A stretch of 64,000 bases of DNA, from the NCBI GenBank assembly GCA_025350245.1, contig JANXYG010000039.1, forward strand, positions 1 through 64,000, in the 5' to 3' direction. Shown here piece by piece: positions 46,212 to 54,432 of this stretch. The notes below the pieces were generated by a model. The model saw only the letters and a list, made by a program, of their open reading frames with translations, had not been told where the DNA came from and searched no databases. The translations under genes and the position numbers were made by a program. Position 1 is the first letter of the stretch; every line of letters starts with the position of its first letter. The stretch comes from Betaproteobacteria bacterium. GTDB lineage: Bacteria; Pseudomonadota; Gammaproteobacteria; Burkholderiales; Ga0077523.

Positions 46212-46363
46212 CTCTTGCTCCTCTTTCTTCCAACGCCGCCACGGCACAAGCCCGGCCGTCCGCGCAAACCAGGGATACGTGGGTGGTCCGCGGTTGGATG
46301 GCGGTCAGGTGTGGATTGGCAAGGAACCGGACCGCCCATGGTCACGCTGGCACGATGCGAAAA

Positions 46364-46948
46364 TCAGCCTTGCAGTTGCCACCGTGCGAGCGGCACATGC
46401 CGATTCTGGCCGAGCTGACTGTTCACGAGCACGAACTCGCGTACCGTCCAACCGAGCGGCTCGACCGGCAGCTCGGGCATACCGTGGGCGTCGTACAACA
46501 GGGTCACGTGCGGCGTGGAATGCGGCTGCACCCAGCGCCCGAGCCCGGCGTTTTTCATCGCCGCGCCGAGAGCCTGCTGAAACACCGCCAGTGCGATGAC
46601 GCCATCGCCTCCGCGCAGGACGAGTGGCCGGTTACCCGGTTTGCCGGAGAAGCTTCCCGCGCGGTCGAACACGGCCTCGAACGGTGGAGCCGCAAGGCCT
46701 GACGCCGCTGCTGCCACCGCAGCGACGACATCCTGCGGCAGACCTGGATAGTCGCCGAGGTGGTGCAGCGTCACGTGGAAGCGCTCCGTCGGCAGCGGCC
46801 TGCCTTTCAATCCATGTGCACCGCGAAGCCGCTCGGCCAACTGTGCAATGCGCGTGGCAGCGTCCGCGCTCGGATAGATCGCGAAGAACAGCCGATCCGT
46901 AGGCTTGCGCGCGGCTTCGAATCCCGCTAAGGAGAGTTGCTCGGGCAT
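46364..46948 (-). CDS. thpR: RNA 2',3'-cyclic phosphodiesterase
   Basis: ThpR belongs to the 2H phosphoesterases and opens 2',3'-cyclic phosphates on RNA. The 194-residue protein has both HxTx motifs: H58-V-T (RFHVTLHHLG) and H147-V-T (TPHVTLLYD). The N-terminal DRLFFAIYPS is typical. The start at ATG 46948 (MPEQLSL) is preferred over ATG 46972. Confidence 0.9.
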   Translation of the reverse strand: MPEQLSLAGFEAARKPTDRLFFAIYPSADAATRIAQLAERLRGAHGLKGRPLPTERFHVTLHHLGDYPGLPQDVVAAVAAAASGLAAPPFEAVFDRAGSFSGKPGNRPLVLRGGDGVIALAVFQQALGAAMKNAGLGRWVQPHSTPHVTLLYDAHGMPELPVEPLGWTVREFVLVNSQLGQNRHVPLARWQLQG

Positions 46949-47008
46949 TGGTCTGGACCGTCCATCGGTCACCGATCGGGTTACTTGTGCCTCGGTGAAT
47001 ATCGGTGT

Positions 47009-48280
47009 TCAGCCGGCAAGCCGAAAGGCGGACGCCATGCGTTCCTGCTCCCGGGCCGGAACGCGCAGGTGGGCGGCGATCCTGGGCCACTGCTTCACCA
47101 CCCCCTGGCTGCGCTCGATGATCCCGTCGGCGATTTTCGAGGTAACACGAAAGTATGGTGCGACCGAACGAACCAGATCGAGGTCCATCGCGTTGTCGGC
47201 GGCGCTGATGTTGAGCTTCAGGCCGTGAGAATCGGGTACGGGGTTCATATCGTAGGCCCCGGACAGGCGCCAGCCATTTCCCGGAACAAGAATGAAGCCG
47301 TGATTGCGGAGGTGGTCGTCGGTGTTCGACACCAGAACGTTGAACACGATGCGCGACCACAGTTCACGCAGATCGGCGTCGGTCCGGGTACCGTGGTCGA
47401 TCAGTACGCGGGCGATCTCCAGGTAACTTGCCCCGGTCGACGCATCCTCGCCATCCTTGTGGCCCGTGAGCGTCATTGCCGATGCGAAATGCAGTCGTCG
47501 TCCCGTGGACGTACGGTCGAATCGCTTCACGAGAAAGGTGTGATGCCGATTCGCGAAGCGGCGCGCGAGGCTGTCGGGAACCAACAGCCCGCAACTCCGG
47601 GCCAGCGTGTGCACCACCAGCTCCCACGCACCGACGTCGTGCTCGTCGCCGACGCTGGGAAATTTGGCGATCCACAGGCGCCGATCCGGATCGAGCACGC
47701 TCGCCTTGGGGCGAGCACCACCGAGCGACCCACCAGGCGCGATCAGCATGCGCAGCCAGTCGTCACCCGCATCGTCGGTGTTATCCTCATCCCGCTCCAG
47801 CGCCAGACTTGCAGCCTCCAACTCACACAGTTGCACGAAAGGCGGAGCCGCCGTGCCGTGTTGGTGGTCCAGAAAATCGCCGCTGTCATCGAGACGGAAG
47901 CGAAGTGCGCCGACACGGAAAGTATCGTGCACGCCCAGCAGGTAGTCGGATTCGTGCAGCCGGACCGACTTGCCCACGCGCCCTGCCCGTTGCGCGCGCT
48001 CCAGGCGGCGGCGCATGAGCAGCCGCCCCCAGCGATCAGGGCAGGCATCGGCGAAGACCCCAAAGGTTTCGTGACCCTGCGGAGGATGCTGCCGGCCTTC
48101 GAAGAGGCCGAGCCGGGCGTCGAGTTGCAGGTTGACCGCTACCGGATGAGCAAGCGCGGTGGCGTCGAACTCGAACTCGAACACCTCGCGGCCTGCGCCG
48201 CGTTGCGCATGCAGCCAACCGAGGCGAAGCGGTGCGGGGAGGCCGTCCCAGTCGGCGTGGACACCAATGCTGACGGTCAT
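47009..48280 (-). CDS. HipA-like serine/threonine kinase toxin
   Basis: The 423-residue protein is of the HipA group, kinases that inactivate glutamyl-tRNA synthetase or similar targets and induce persistence. It has the glycine-rich loop GGSLGGARPKA, catalytic-loop residues in VLVSNTDDHLRNHGF, and the magnesium-binding LSGAYDMNP. Downstream of its HipB it is arranged as in hipBA operons. Target specificity is unknown. Confidence 0.9.
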   Translation of the reverse strand: MTVSIGVHADWDGLPAPLRLGWLHAQRGAGREVFEFEFDATALAHPVAVNLQLDARLGLFEGRQHPPQGHETFGVFADACPDRWGRLLMRRRLERAQRAGRVGKSVRLHESDYLLGVHDTFRVGALRFRLDDSGDFLDHQHGTAAPPFVQLCELEAASLALERDEDNTDDAGDDWLRMLIAPGGSLGGARPKASVLDPDRRLWIAKFPSVGDEHDVGAWELVVHTLARSCGLLVPDSLARRFANRHHTFLVKRFDRTSTGRRLHFASAMTLTGHKDGEDASTGASYLEIARVLIDHGTRTDADLRELWSRIVFNVLVSNTDDHLRNHGFILVPGNGWRLSGAYDMNPVPDSHGLKLNISAADNAMDLDLVRSVAPYFRVTSKIADGIIERSQGVVKQWPRIAAHLRVPAREQERMASAFRLAG

Positions 48281-48284
48281 GCGT

Positions 48285-48815
48285 TCAGTGCTTCTTCTTC
48301 GATACGCGCGCCACGGGATCGATCAAATCCGCCAACACCCGGGAACTGGCGAACCCGCTTTTCTCGATCCAGTCCTTCACGTTTTCGGCGGGCTCGCGCA
48401 CACCGCCGATCTCCCCGGCTGAGGTATTCGACGACGGCGCAACCGTGACACGAACCGCGGCGGATCGAGCGCGCGAGGGCGGACTCGCGACCGGCGCGGA
48501 TGATCGGCGCGCCGTCTTCCTGCCATGCGCCGGTAAGCGGGCATCCTGGAGCTCACGGCCCATGGGATCTGCCTGGGCCAGCAGATCGAGGTCCTTCTCG
48601 ATGCCGAGTACTTGCATGACGGCAACGTAGGCGCCGATCGTAACCCCAGACCCGCCCCGCTCCAGGCTTCGCAGAGTCATCGGCGACATGCCGGCGCGCT
48701 CGGCCACCTGCTTCGCGGACAGCCGGCGACGCAAGCGGGCTATGCGCAGCCGGTCGCCGAGCCGCCGCAGAAACTCGGCGGTGGACGGCAGAAGGAGAGA
48801 GATTGTCTTAGCCAT
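48285..48815 (-). CDS. HipB-like XRE antitoxin, extended
   Basis: The 176-residue protein has an XRE helix-turn-helix (about residues 15-75; LRIARLRRRLSAKQVAERAG, SPMTLRSLERGGSGVTIGA). Ordinary HipB is about 90 residues. Here an extra C-terminal arm of about 90 residues follows, with the end VKDWIEKSGFASSRVL and a lysine-rich tail. The extension may contact HipA. It precedes hipA by 4 bp and is the likely repressor of the operon. Confidence 0.88.
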   Translation of the reverse strand: MAKTISLLLPSTAEFLRRLGDRLRIARLRRRLSAKQVAERAGMSPMTLRSLERGGSGVTIGAYVAVMQVLGIEKDLDLLAQADPMGRELQDARLPAHGRKTARRSSAPVASPPSRARSAAVRVTVAPSSNTSAGEIGGVREPAENVKDWIEKSGFASSRVLADLIDPVARVSKKKH

Positions 48816-48864
48816 AACGTCGTTATTATGGCGAGTTTTTCATGATAGCGCCAGAATAATGGCG
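48814..48864 (-). promoter_or_regulatory. hipBA promoter region with two dyads
   Basis: ATAACGTCGTTAT (48814-48826) is a palindrome overlapping or abutting the HipB start region, and a second dyad, CGCC-AGAATAAT-GGCG, follows at about 48849-48864. Such paired operators fit autoregulation by the HipBA complex. Confidence 0.6.
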
Positions 48865-48912
48865 TTTTTACGATGTCACTCCTGCGACCCTCCGCAAACC
48901 GACGCCCCGCCT

Positions 48913-49557
48913 CTACTTGCCCGCTGCAGCCCCGTGCGACGCCGCCTGCGCCCCCCAGAGCTGCAAGACACGCGCATCGCGGCCGCAGGCAAAGCGGTAG
49001 TAGTCGTAGCGGATCGGATTTTTCTGGTAGTAGTCCTGGTGATAGTCCTCGGCGGGATAGAACGGCCCCGCCATCACGATCTCGGTGACGATCGGCTCCT
49101 TGAATGGCTTGCTCTTCTCGAGTGCAGTGAGCGACTTGCGGGCGGCCTCAAGCTGGGTGGCGTCGACCGCGAAGATCGCCGTCCGATAGGGCGTGCCATG
49201 GTCGCAGAACTGCGCGTCCTTGGTGGTCGGGTCGATGCTGTGCCAGAACTTCTCAAGCAGTTGTTGGTAGCTCACCTTGCCAGGGTCGAAGACCACCTGC
49301 ACGGCTTCGGCATGACCGGTGGTCTTGGACGACACCTGCTGGTAGGTCGGGTTCGCCAGGGTACCGCCGGTGTATCCCGACGTGGTGGACAGCACGCCGG
49401 GCACCTTGTCGAAGTCGGATTCCACGCACCAGAAGCAGCCGCCGGCGAATATCGCCTTGGCCGTGACAGCGGGTGTGGCGGGTGTCGAAGGCGTTTGCGC
49501 CGACGCCGGTCCGGTTGTCGCCAATATGCCCAGCGCGAGAACGATGCCGCGAATCAT
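48913..49557 (-). CDS. msrA: Peptide methionine-S-sulfoxide reductase MsrA, exported
   Basis: MsrA reduces S-form methionine sulfoxide in damaged proteins. The 214-residue protein has the catalytic motif GGCFWCVE and the family segment GYTGGTLANPTYQQV. An N-terminal signal peptide (MIRGIVLALGILATTGPASA) sends it outside the cytoplasm. The start at ATG 49557 overlaps the msrB end by ATGA. Confidence 0.93.
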   Translation of the reverse strand: MIRGIVLALGILATTGPASAQTPSTPATPAVTAKAIFAGGCFWCVESDFDKVPGVLSTTSGYTGGTLANPTYQQVSSKTTGHAEAVQVVFDPGKVSYQQLLEKFWHSIDPTTKDAQFCDHGTPYRTAIFAVDATQLEAARKSLTALEKSKPFKEPIVTEIVMAGPFYPAEDYHQDYYQKNPIRYDYYRFACGRDARVLQLWGAQAASHGAAAGK

Positions 49558-50057
49558 GATGCAGTCTCCGGTACGAACTTCAATGCGACGCCGTTGTTGC
49601 AATAGCGCTTGCGGGTGGGCGCCGGACCGTCGCTGAACAGGTGGCCTTGGTGGCCGGCGCAGCGTGCGCAATGGTATTCGGTGCGCGGCCACACGAGCTT
49701 GAAGTCGGTCTTGGTCGCCACCGCGCCGGGAATCGTCTGAAAGAAACTCGGCCAGCCGGTGCCGCTGTCGAACTTCGAGCCCGACTCGAACAGCGCCAGG
49801 TCGCAACCGGCACAGTGGAAGCTGCCCTTGCGTTTTTCGCCATTGAGCGGGCTGCTGAACGGCGGCTCGGTGGCTTCGTGGCGCAGCACCTGATAAGACG
49901 CCGGCGCCAGGCGCTGCTTCCATTGCGCGTCCGACAGTTCCAGCGGGACGATCGCCTCGCGTGTGCCGGCAGCCGCGCCCGGTTCGGTGGCGGCAGTGGC
50001 CCGGATCGGCACGATGGCAAGACTGCAGAGCATCTGGATTACGGTACGACGGTTCAT
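49554..50057 (-). CDS. msrB: Peptide methionine-R-sulfoxide reductase MsrB, likely Tat-exported
   Basis: MsrB reduces the R-form of methionine sulfoxide. The 167-residue protein has two CxxC zinc pairs (CAGC and CARC), the SGTGWPSF segment and the catalytic cysteine in RYCNNGVALKF, with Gly at the usually Ser position after NN. A twin-arginine signal (MNRRTVIQMLCSLAIVPIRA) suggests Tat export of a folded, zinc-loaded enzyme. It is cotranscribed with msrA. Confidence 0.92.
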   Translation of the reverse strand: MNRRTVIQMLCSLAIVPIRATAATEPGAAAGTREAIVPLELSDAQWKQRLAPASYQVLRHEATEPPFSSPLNGEKRKGSFHCAGCDLALFESGSKFDSGTGWPSFFQTIPGAVATKTDFKLVWPRTEYHCARCAGHQGHLFSDGPAPTRKRYCNNGVALKFVPETAS

Positions 50058-50135
50058 GTCATGACCCTCCTGGCAACAAGTACGCGCTGCCGTTGCCGGC
50101 GGATGCACGCGCCATCTCGCATCTGCTGCTCGCGT

Positions 50136-51440
50136 TCAGTCGTCGATCGCCTGGTAGACCAGGTTCTTGACCAGTCGGCGATAGAACGGTCGCGTGGCGC
50201 CGGTCATCTGACTCATGTACACGCCCACCAGTTGCTCCTTCGGGTCGACCCAGAAATAGGTGCCCGCGTAGCCGCCCCACATGAACTCGCCCTGGGAACC
50301 ATGCACGCCCGCGACGCCGGGCGCCTGGCGCACCGCGAACCCGAGCCCGAAGGTGTAGCCCGGCGTGCCCAGCAACAGTTCGCCGGGCGTGACCGGCGCG
50401 GCGATGCGGGTGCCGAGGTGATCGGAGGTCATGAGCGCGACAGTGGTCCGGCTGAGAATCCGGGTGCCGCCGAGTCGGCCGCCATCGAGCAGCGCCTGCG
50501 CGAACCGCAGGTAGTCCGCCGCCGTGGACACGCCGCCCGCGCCACCGGAATCGGCGGCAGGCGGGGCGGAGACATCGATGAGCTCGAGCGTGGCGCCGCC
50601 CGCGGGGTCCGTGGGCAGGGGCTGGGCCAGTCGTCCGATCTTCGCTGGCGGCACCCAAAAGGCGGTGTCGGCCATGCCCAGCGGACCGAACAGGCGCCGC
50701 GCGAGGAAGTCGGCGAGACGCTGGCCCGACGCCGCTTCCACCACGCGACCCAGCACGTCGGACGCGAGGCTGTATTCCCAGGCCGTTCCGGGCTGGTGCG
50801 TGAGCGGCACCTTCGCCAGTCGCTCCACCTGCTCGGCGGGCGTCAGGGCGCGCGCGTCATCCGTCTTGGCGATGCCGGCATCCTGCAAGGCCTTCTTCAC
50901 CGGCGCGTTCTGGGTGATCTCGGCATAGCCCAGACCGGCGGTGTGGCGCAGCAGATCCTGTACCGTCATCTCGCGGACCGCGGGCACGGTCGTGTAGGTC
51001 AGCCTGGCGAATTCCGCATCGGCCTGCGCCACGCTGACACCCGGGGGTTTCAACGTGGGCAGGAATTTCGTCACCGGATCGGTGAGCTGGAGCTTGCCCT
51101 CTTCCACCAGCATCATCGCGGCAACCGACACGAGCGGTTTGGTCATCGAATAGATCCGGAAGATCGCGTCCGGCGTCATGCGTACGCCCGCGGCCTTGTC
51201 CTGCCAGCCGAGCGATTCGGCATAGACCAGCTTACCGCGTCTGGCCACCAGCACCACGGTGCCGGCAATGCGACCAGCATCGACCTCGGCGCCGAGCGCC
51301 GAGCCGATGCGTTGCAGCCGCTCCTGAGACATGCCGACGGCTTCGGGTGACGCGACCGGCAGGCCTTGGGCGTGCGCGACGACGGCGCCGCACAAGGCTG
51401 CGATCAGCGCGACGGCGAGGGGTTTGACGGCGATGTTCAT
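50136..51440 (-). CDS. Exported serine hydrolase (class C beta-lactamase/esterase fold)
   Basis: The 434-residue protein has a signal peptide (MNIAVKPLAVALIAALCGAV, cleavage after AHA) and the S-x-x-K motif at S98-K101 (YSMTK). Later segments are those of the beta-lactamase/DD-peptidase fold (TPAEQVERL, YSLASDVLGRVVE, GYTFGLGFAV). Members include esterases, D-aminopeptidases and true beta-lactamases, so the substrate cannot be told. The start is ATG 51440. Confidence 0.88.
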   Translation of the reverse strand: MNIAVKPLAVALIAALCGAVVAHAQGLPVASPEAVGMSQERLQRIGSALGAEVDAGRIAGTVVLVARRGKLVYAESLGWQDKAAGVRMTPDAIFRIYSMTKPLVSVAAMMLVEEGKLQLTDPVTKFLPTLKPPGVSVAQADAEFARLTYTTVPAVREMTVQDLLRHTAGLGYAEITQNAPVKKALQDAGIAKTDDARALTPAEQVERLAKVPLTHQPGTAWEYSLASDVLGRVVEAASGQRLADFLARRLFGPLGMADTAFWVPPAKIGRLAQPLPTDPAGGATLELIDVSAPPAADSGGAGGVSTAADYLRFAQALLDGGRLGGTRILSRTTVALMTSDHLGTRIAAPVTPGELLLGTPGYTFGLGFAVRQAPGVAGVHGSQGEFMWGGYAGTYFWVDPKEQLVGVYMSQMTGATRPFYRRLVKNLVYQAIDD

Positions 51441-51462
51441 GGATGACTCCTCAGGATGAAGC

Positions 51463-52497
51463 TCAGCGGATCGCACCGCCCGGAAAGCGGTCGCGGTTCT
51501 GCCGGTCGAACATCCACCCCGGATACTCGGGCGGCAACTGGCTGGCTGCATCGAGCGACTGCAGCTCGGCAGCGGACAGCCGCAGGTCGGTTGCCGCGAT
51601 ATTGTCGGCGAGTTGCTCCTTCGTTTTCGCGCCGACGATGACGCTCGCGACACCCGGCTGATGCAGCAGCCACGACAGGGCAACCCGTGCGACCGAAACG
51701 CCGTGCGCCAGGGCGATCGGACGCATTGCCTCGACGCAGCGAAACGCACGCGGGCGGTCGACCGGCGGAAAATCGAAACTCGTGCGTCGCGCACCGTCCG
51801 GCCCTTTGTCGTTCTCGGCAAATTTTCCGGAGAGCAGGCCACCGGCCAACGGACTCCATACCAGGATACCCAAGCCCTGATCCAGCGCCATCGGCACGAT
51901 CTCGCGTTCGAGCTCGCGCCCGGCGAGCGAGTAATACGCCTGCACGCTCTCGAAGCGGTTCCACCCGCGCTGCTGCGAAATCGACACCGCCTTCATCATC
52001 TGCCAGGCGGCATGGTTGCTCACGCCGAGATAGCGGACCTTGCCGGAACGGACCAGATCCTCCAGCGCACGCAGCGTCTCTTCCAGCGGCGTGGCCAGAT
52101 CCTGACCGTGGATCTGATAGAGGTCGAGGTGATCGAGCTGCAAGCGCCGCAGGCTGGCGTTCACGCCATCCAGGATGTGTCCGCGCGACAGGCCGACCTG
52201 GTTCGGTCCCGGCCCCATGCGAATCCGCACCTTCGAGGCGATGACCAGTTGCTCGCGTGGCAAGCCGAGATTCGCAAGGGCCTGGCCGACCAGCGCTTCC
52301 GAATCGCCCTCCGAGTAGACGTCTGCGGTATCAATGAAGTTGACGCCGGCATCGAACGCCGCCTTGATCTGCGCTTCGACCTCGGCCAGCGCAAGCTGCC
52401 CGATGGGCTGCCAGCGGCCCTTGCCGCCATAGGTCATGGTGCCGAGACCGATTTCCGAGACCAGCAGGCCAGAGCGGCCGAGCAGGCGGTAGCGCAT
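51463..52497 (-). CDS. Aldo/keto reductase
   Basis: The 344-residue protein is an NADPH-dependent aldo/keto reductase. The catalytic acids and tyrosine appear in NFIDTADVYSEG (D56 and Y61), and the histidine in LYQIHG. The C-terminal nucleotide-binding VIVGAKTKEQLADN is also clear. The substrate is not known. It is downstream of an MscS remnant. Confidence 0.93.
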   Translation of the reverse strand: MRYRLLGRSGLLVSEIGLGTMTYGGKGRWQPIGQLALAEVEAQIKAAFDAGVNFIDTADVYSEGDSEALVGQALANLGLPREQLVIASKVRIRMGPGPNQVGLSRGHILDGVNASLRRLQLDHLDLYQIHGQDLATPLEETLRALEDLVRSGKVRYLGVSNHAAWQMMKAVSISQQRGWNRFESVQAYYSLAGRELEREIVPMALDQGLGILVWSPLAGGLLSGKFAENDKGPDGARRTSFDFPPVDRPRAFRCVEAMRPIALAHGVSVARVALSWLLHQPGVASVIVGAKTKEQLADNIAATDLRLSAAELQSLDAASQLPPEYPGWMFDRQNRDRFPGGAIR

Positions 52498-52539
52498 TGC
52501 AACCTCCGATGAGCGATAGGCGGGATCGCAGTCTAAGGC

Positions 52540-52755
52540 CTGAGGGTTGGCCTCGGCGTTCTGGTGTCGCCGTGCTGATGTGCTTCGCGACGCGCGTGAT
52601 CTGCGTCGGGGTCGGGGCGGGCCAGCCGGCCTCCTTGCAGGTGCGCACGATCGCTTCGTTGGTGTCGAAGTACACCTGTCAGTAGTGGACGTTGTTGGTG
52701 TGGGGACGAACGGCGATCACCGGGCCGTTGCGGTACCGGTCGACGATGATTTCAG
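52540..52755 (-). pseudogene. MscS-type channel C-terminus with internal stop
   Basis: Reading on the minus strand from 52755, the phrase AEIIVDRYRNGPVIAVRPHT, then NNVHY, TGA, QVYFDTNEAIVRTCKEAGWP is that of the C-terminal domain of small-conductance mechanosensitive channels (HYWQVYFDTN). The conserved Trp codon TGG has become the stop TGA at 52679-52681. The membrane part is missing. It is a decayed gene fragment. Confidence 0.7.
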
Positions 52756-53999
52756 CTTTTGCGCCGCTTCCTGCCACTATGCACCGGCGCCAGTATTCCC
52801 ATGGCATCCATGAGTTCGCCCAGATCGTCGAATTCGCCCGGATCCGGATCTTCCGGCTCCAACTCATAGTGTTTGAGCATGCCGCGCAACACGACCGGGT
52901 CACGAAAGTCCACCAGGTTATCCTCGATCTGCCGGACCTGGGCACGCAACTCCGCGACCTCGACGCTCAGTTGTTGCTCGACGGCCGTCGGCATCACGGC
53001 ACGGCGCCAACCGATCAGGTGACGGAATGGCAGGATGCAGCTCTCGATCTCGGCATTCAGACCGGCGAGCTGCTCGCGCAGTATCTCGTTGTAATGCGCC
53101 AAGCGCTGCGGCGACACCGAGGACAGATGTTCCGCATCGATCTGCTCGGTCTCGAGTTGCAACGACAGCAGTGTCAGCAGGTCGTTGGCGGCGTAGGCCT
53201 GGTTGACCCGCTGCATCAGGAACGTCTTGCGCTGCCGCGCATCGTCGTCGGGCTCGCGGTCAGGATGCAGGGCGCTGGCAAGCTTGCGATAGACGTCGCG
53301 CAGCGATTGACCGACTTCCTTGGCCGCCTGATCGCGCCGTGCTTGCGCCAACCCGGCCTTGGTGCCGCCCGCCTTGGTGCGCCCGCCAGCGCGTTTCTGG
53401 GTGCGTTCCTCGTCGAGCCGGGCTTCCTGTGCCATCCGCTCATGCATCACTTTTTCGGCATGCAGCAGCAGATCGTCGGCGCTTGCGGCGTCATGTTCAT
53501 CCCCGACCTCGATGCCGAAGACCTCTTGCAGCATGGCCTCGGTAAGGTCCCGCTCCGATTGCCGGGCGCCCTTGCGCGAAACGTCGCTGTACTTGTCGTG
53601 CAAGGCTTCCAAAGCGGCGTCATCGTCGTCGCCGTCCTCCAGCAAGCCGACCACCAGATTCATCAGCAGTTGCTCGAGCTTGGCGCGCTGCACCCGGGTC
53701 AGCCCGCGACCTTGCGATGGCTGGCACAGCAATTCGTCGATGAGATCGGCCATCCGGCGCTGGCCGGCGCGCAGTTTCGCCGCGAGCGGCTCGATCTCGT
53801 CCACCACCCGCTGGGCGAACCGCGGCTGAAAGTCCTGCCATTTCTCCAGCACCTTGCGCTGGGACTCGATTTTCGCCACCAGCCGCTGAAAGCTTTCCTG
53901 CGCCTTGTTCACTGGCTTGTTTTGCGCAACCACCTTGGCCAGGGACAAATCCTTGCCCGGTTCGTCGTCGAAGAGTGATGCTGTGGTCGGACGGATCAT
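52752..53999 (-). CDS. J-domain protein with coiled coils
   Basis: The 415-residue protein has a central J-domain (LRDVYRKLASALHPDREPDD, with the HPD triad) flanked by long helical, charged regions (residues 30-200 and 280-360). J-domains stimulate Hsp70 ATPases, so this may recruit DnaK to a particular substrate. The N-terminal leader and acidic C-terminus have no named domain. It lies beside the MscS remnant, possibly an older unit. Confidence 0.8.
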   Translation of the reverse strand: MIRPTTASLFDDEPGKDLSLAKVVAQNKPVNKAQESFQRLVAKIESQRKVLEKWQDFQPRFAQRVVDEIEPLAAKLRAGQRRMADLIDELLCQPSQGRGLTRVQRAKLEQLLMNLVVGLLEDGDDDDAALEALHDKYSDVSRKGARQSERDLTEAMLQEVFGIEVGDEHDAASADDLLLHAEKVMHERMAQEARLDEERTQKRAGGRTKAGGTKAGLAQARRDQAAKEVGQSLRDVYRKLASALHPDREPDDDARQRKTFLMQRVNQAYAANDLLTLLSLQLETEQIDAEHLSSVSPQRLAHYNEILREQLAGLNAEIESCILPFRHLIGWRRAVMPTAVEQQLSVEVAELRAQVRQIEDNLVDFRDPVVLRGMLKHYELEPEDPDPGEFDDLGELMDAMGILAPVHSGRKRRKS

Positions 54000-54432
54000 G
54001 GTTTTCAGTTGTCGATCAACTCAGGGATGTCTTGCTCTCGGCACCCTGCGAATCGCAGTCCGGCGATGGCGCCGTCGCCGGTCAGGGTGAGCCTGGCTGC
54101 CGTTCATGCCGGCGCGGCGGTCAATCACACGACGATGACAACGGCTTTGAACCCAGAGGTTCGTACCCGGCGCCGCGGTTCGACCGGGCAGCCGGACGCA
54201 AGATACCGGCTGTTCGGTGCCGAATGCCACCCTGCGTCCTTCCCCGCAAACCCGGCAACGCCCCGCTGCACTCGGCGGCGACGCTGCTCATCCTCGCCGA
54301 GGGGTCGATAGTGCCGATGGCGCCAGCCGTCCGGATCCCCATGGCGGTTGCTGCATAGGCTCTCACATCGGCACGGGCGCAGCAGCACCCCGCCGGAAAC
54401 GATCGAGAACAGCATCACGAACACCCGCAGCA
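54000..54432. other. Gap without a recognised gene
   Basis: Short frames on both strands have no family features, and codon use and lengths look random. No hairpin repeat of the two known families is present. I see nothing to annotate here. Confidence 0.6.
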
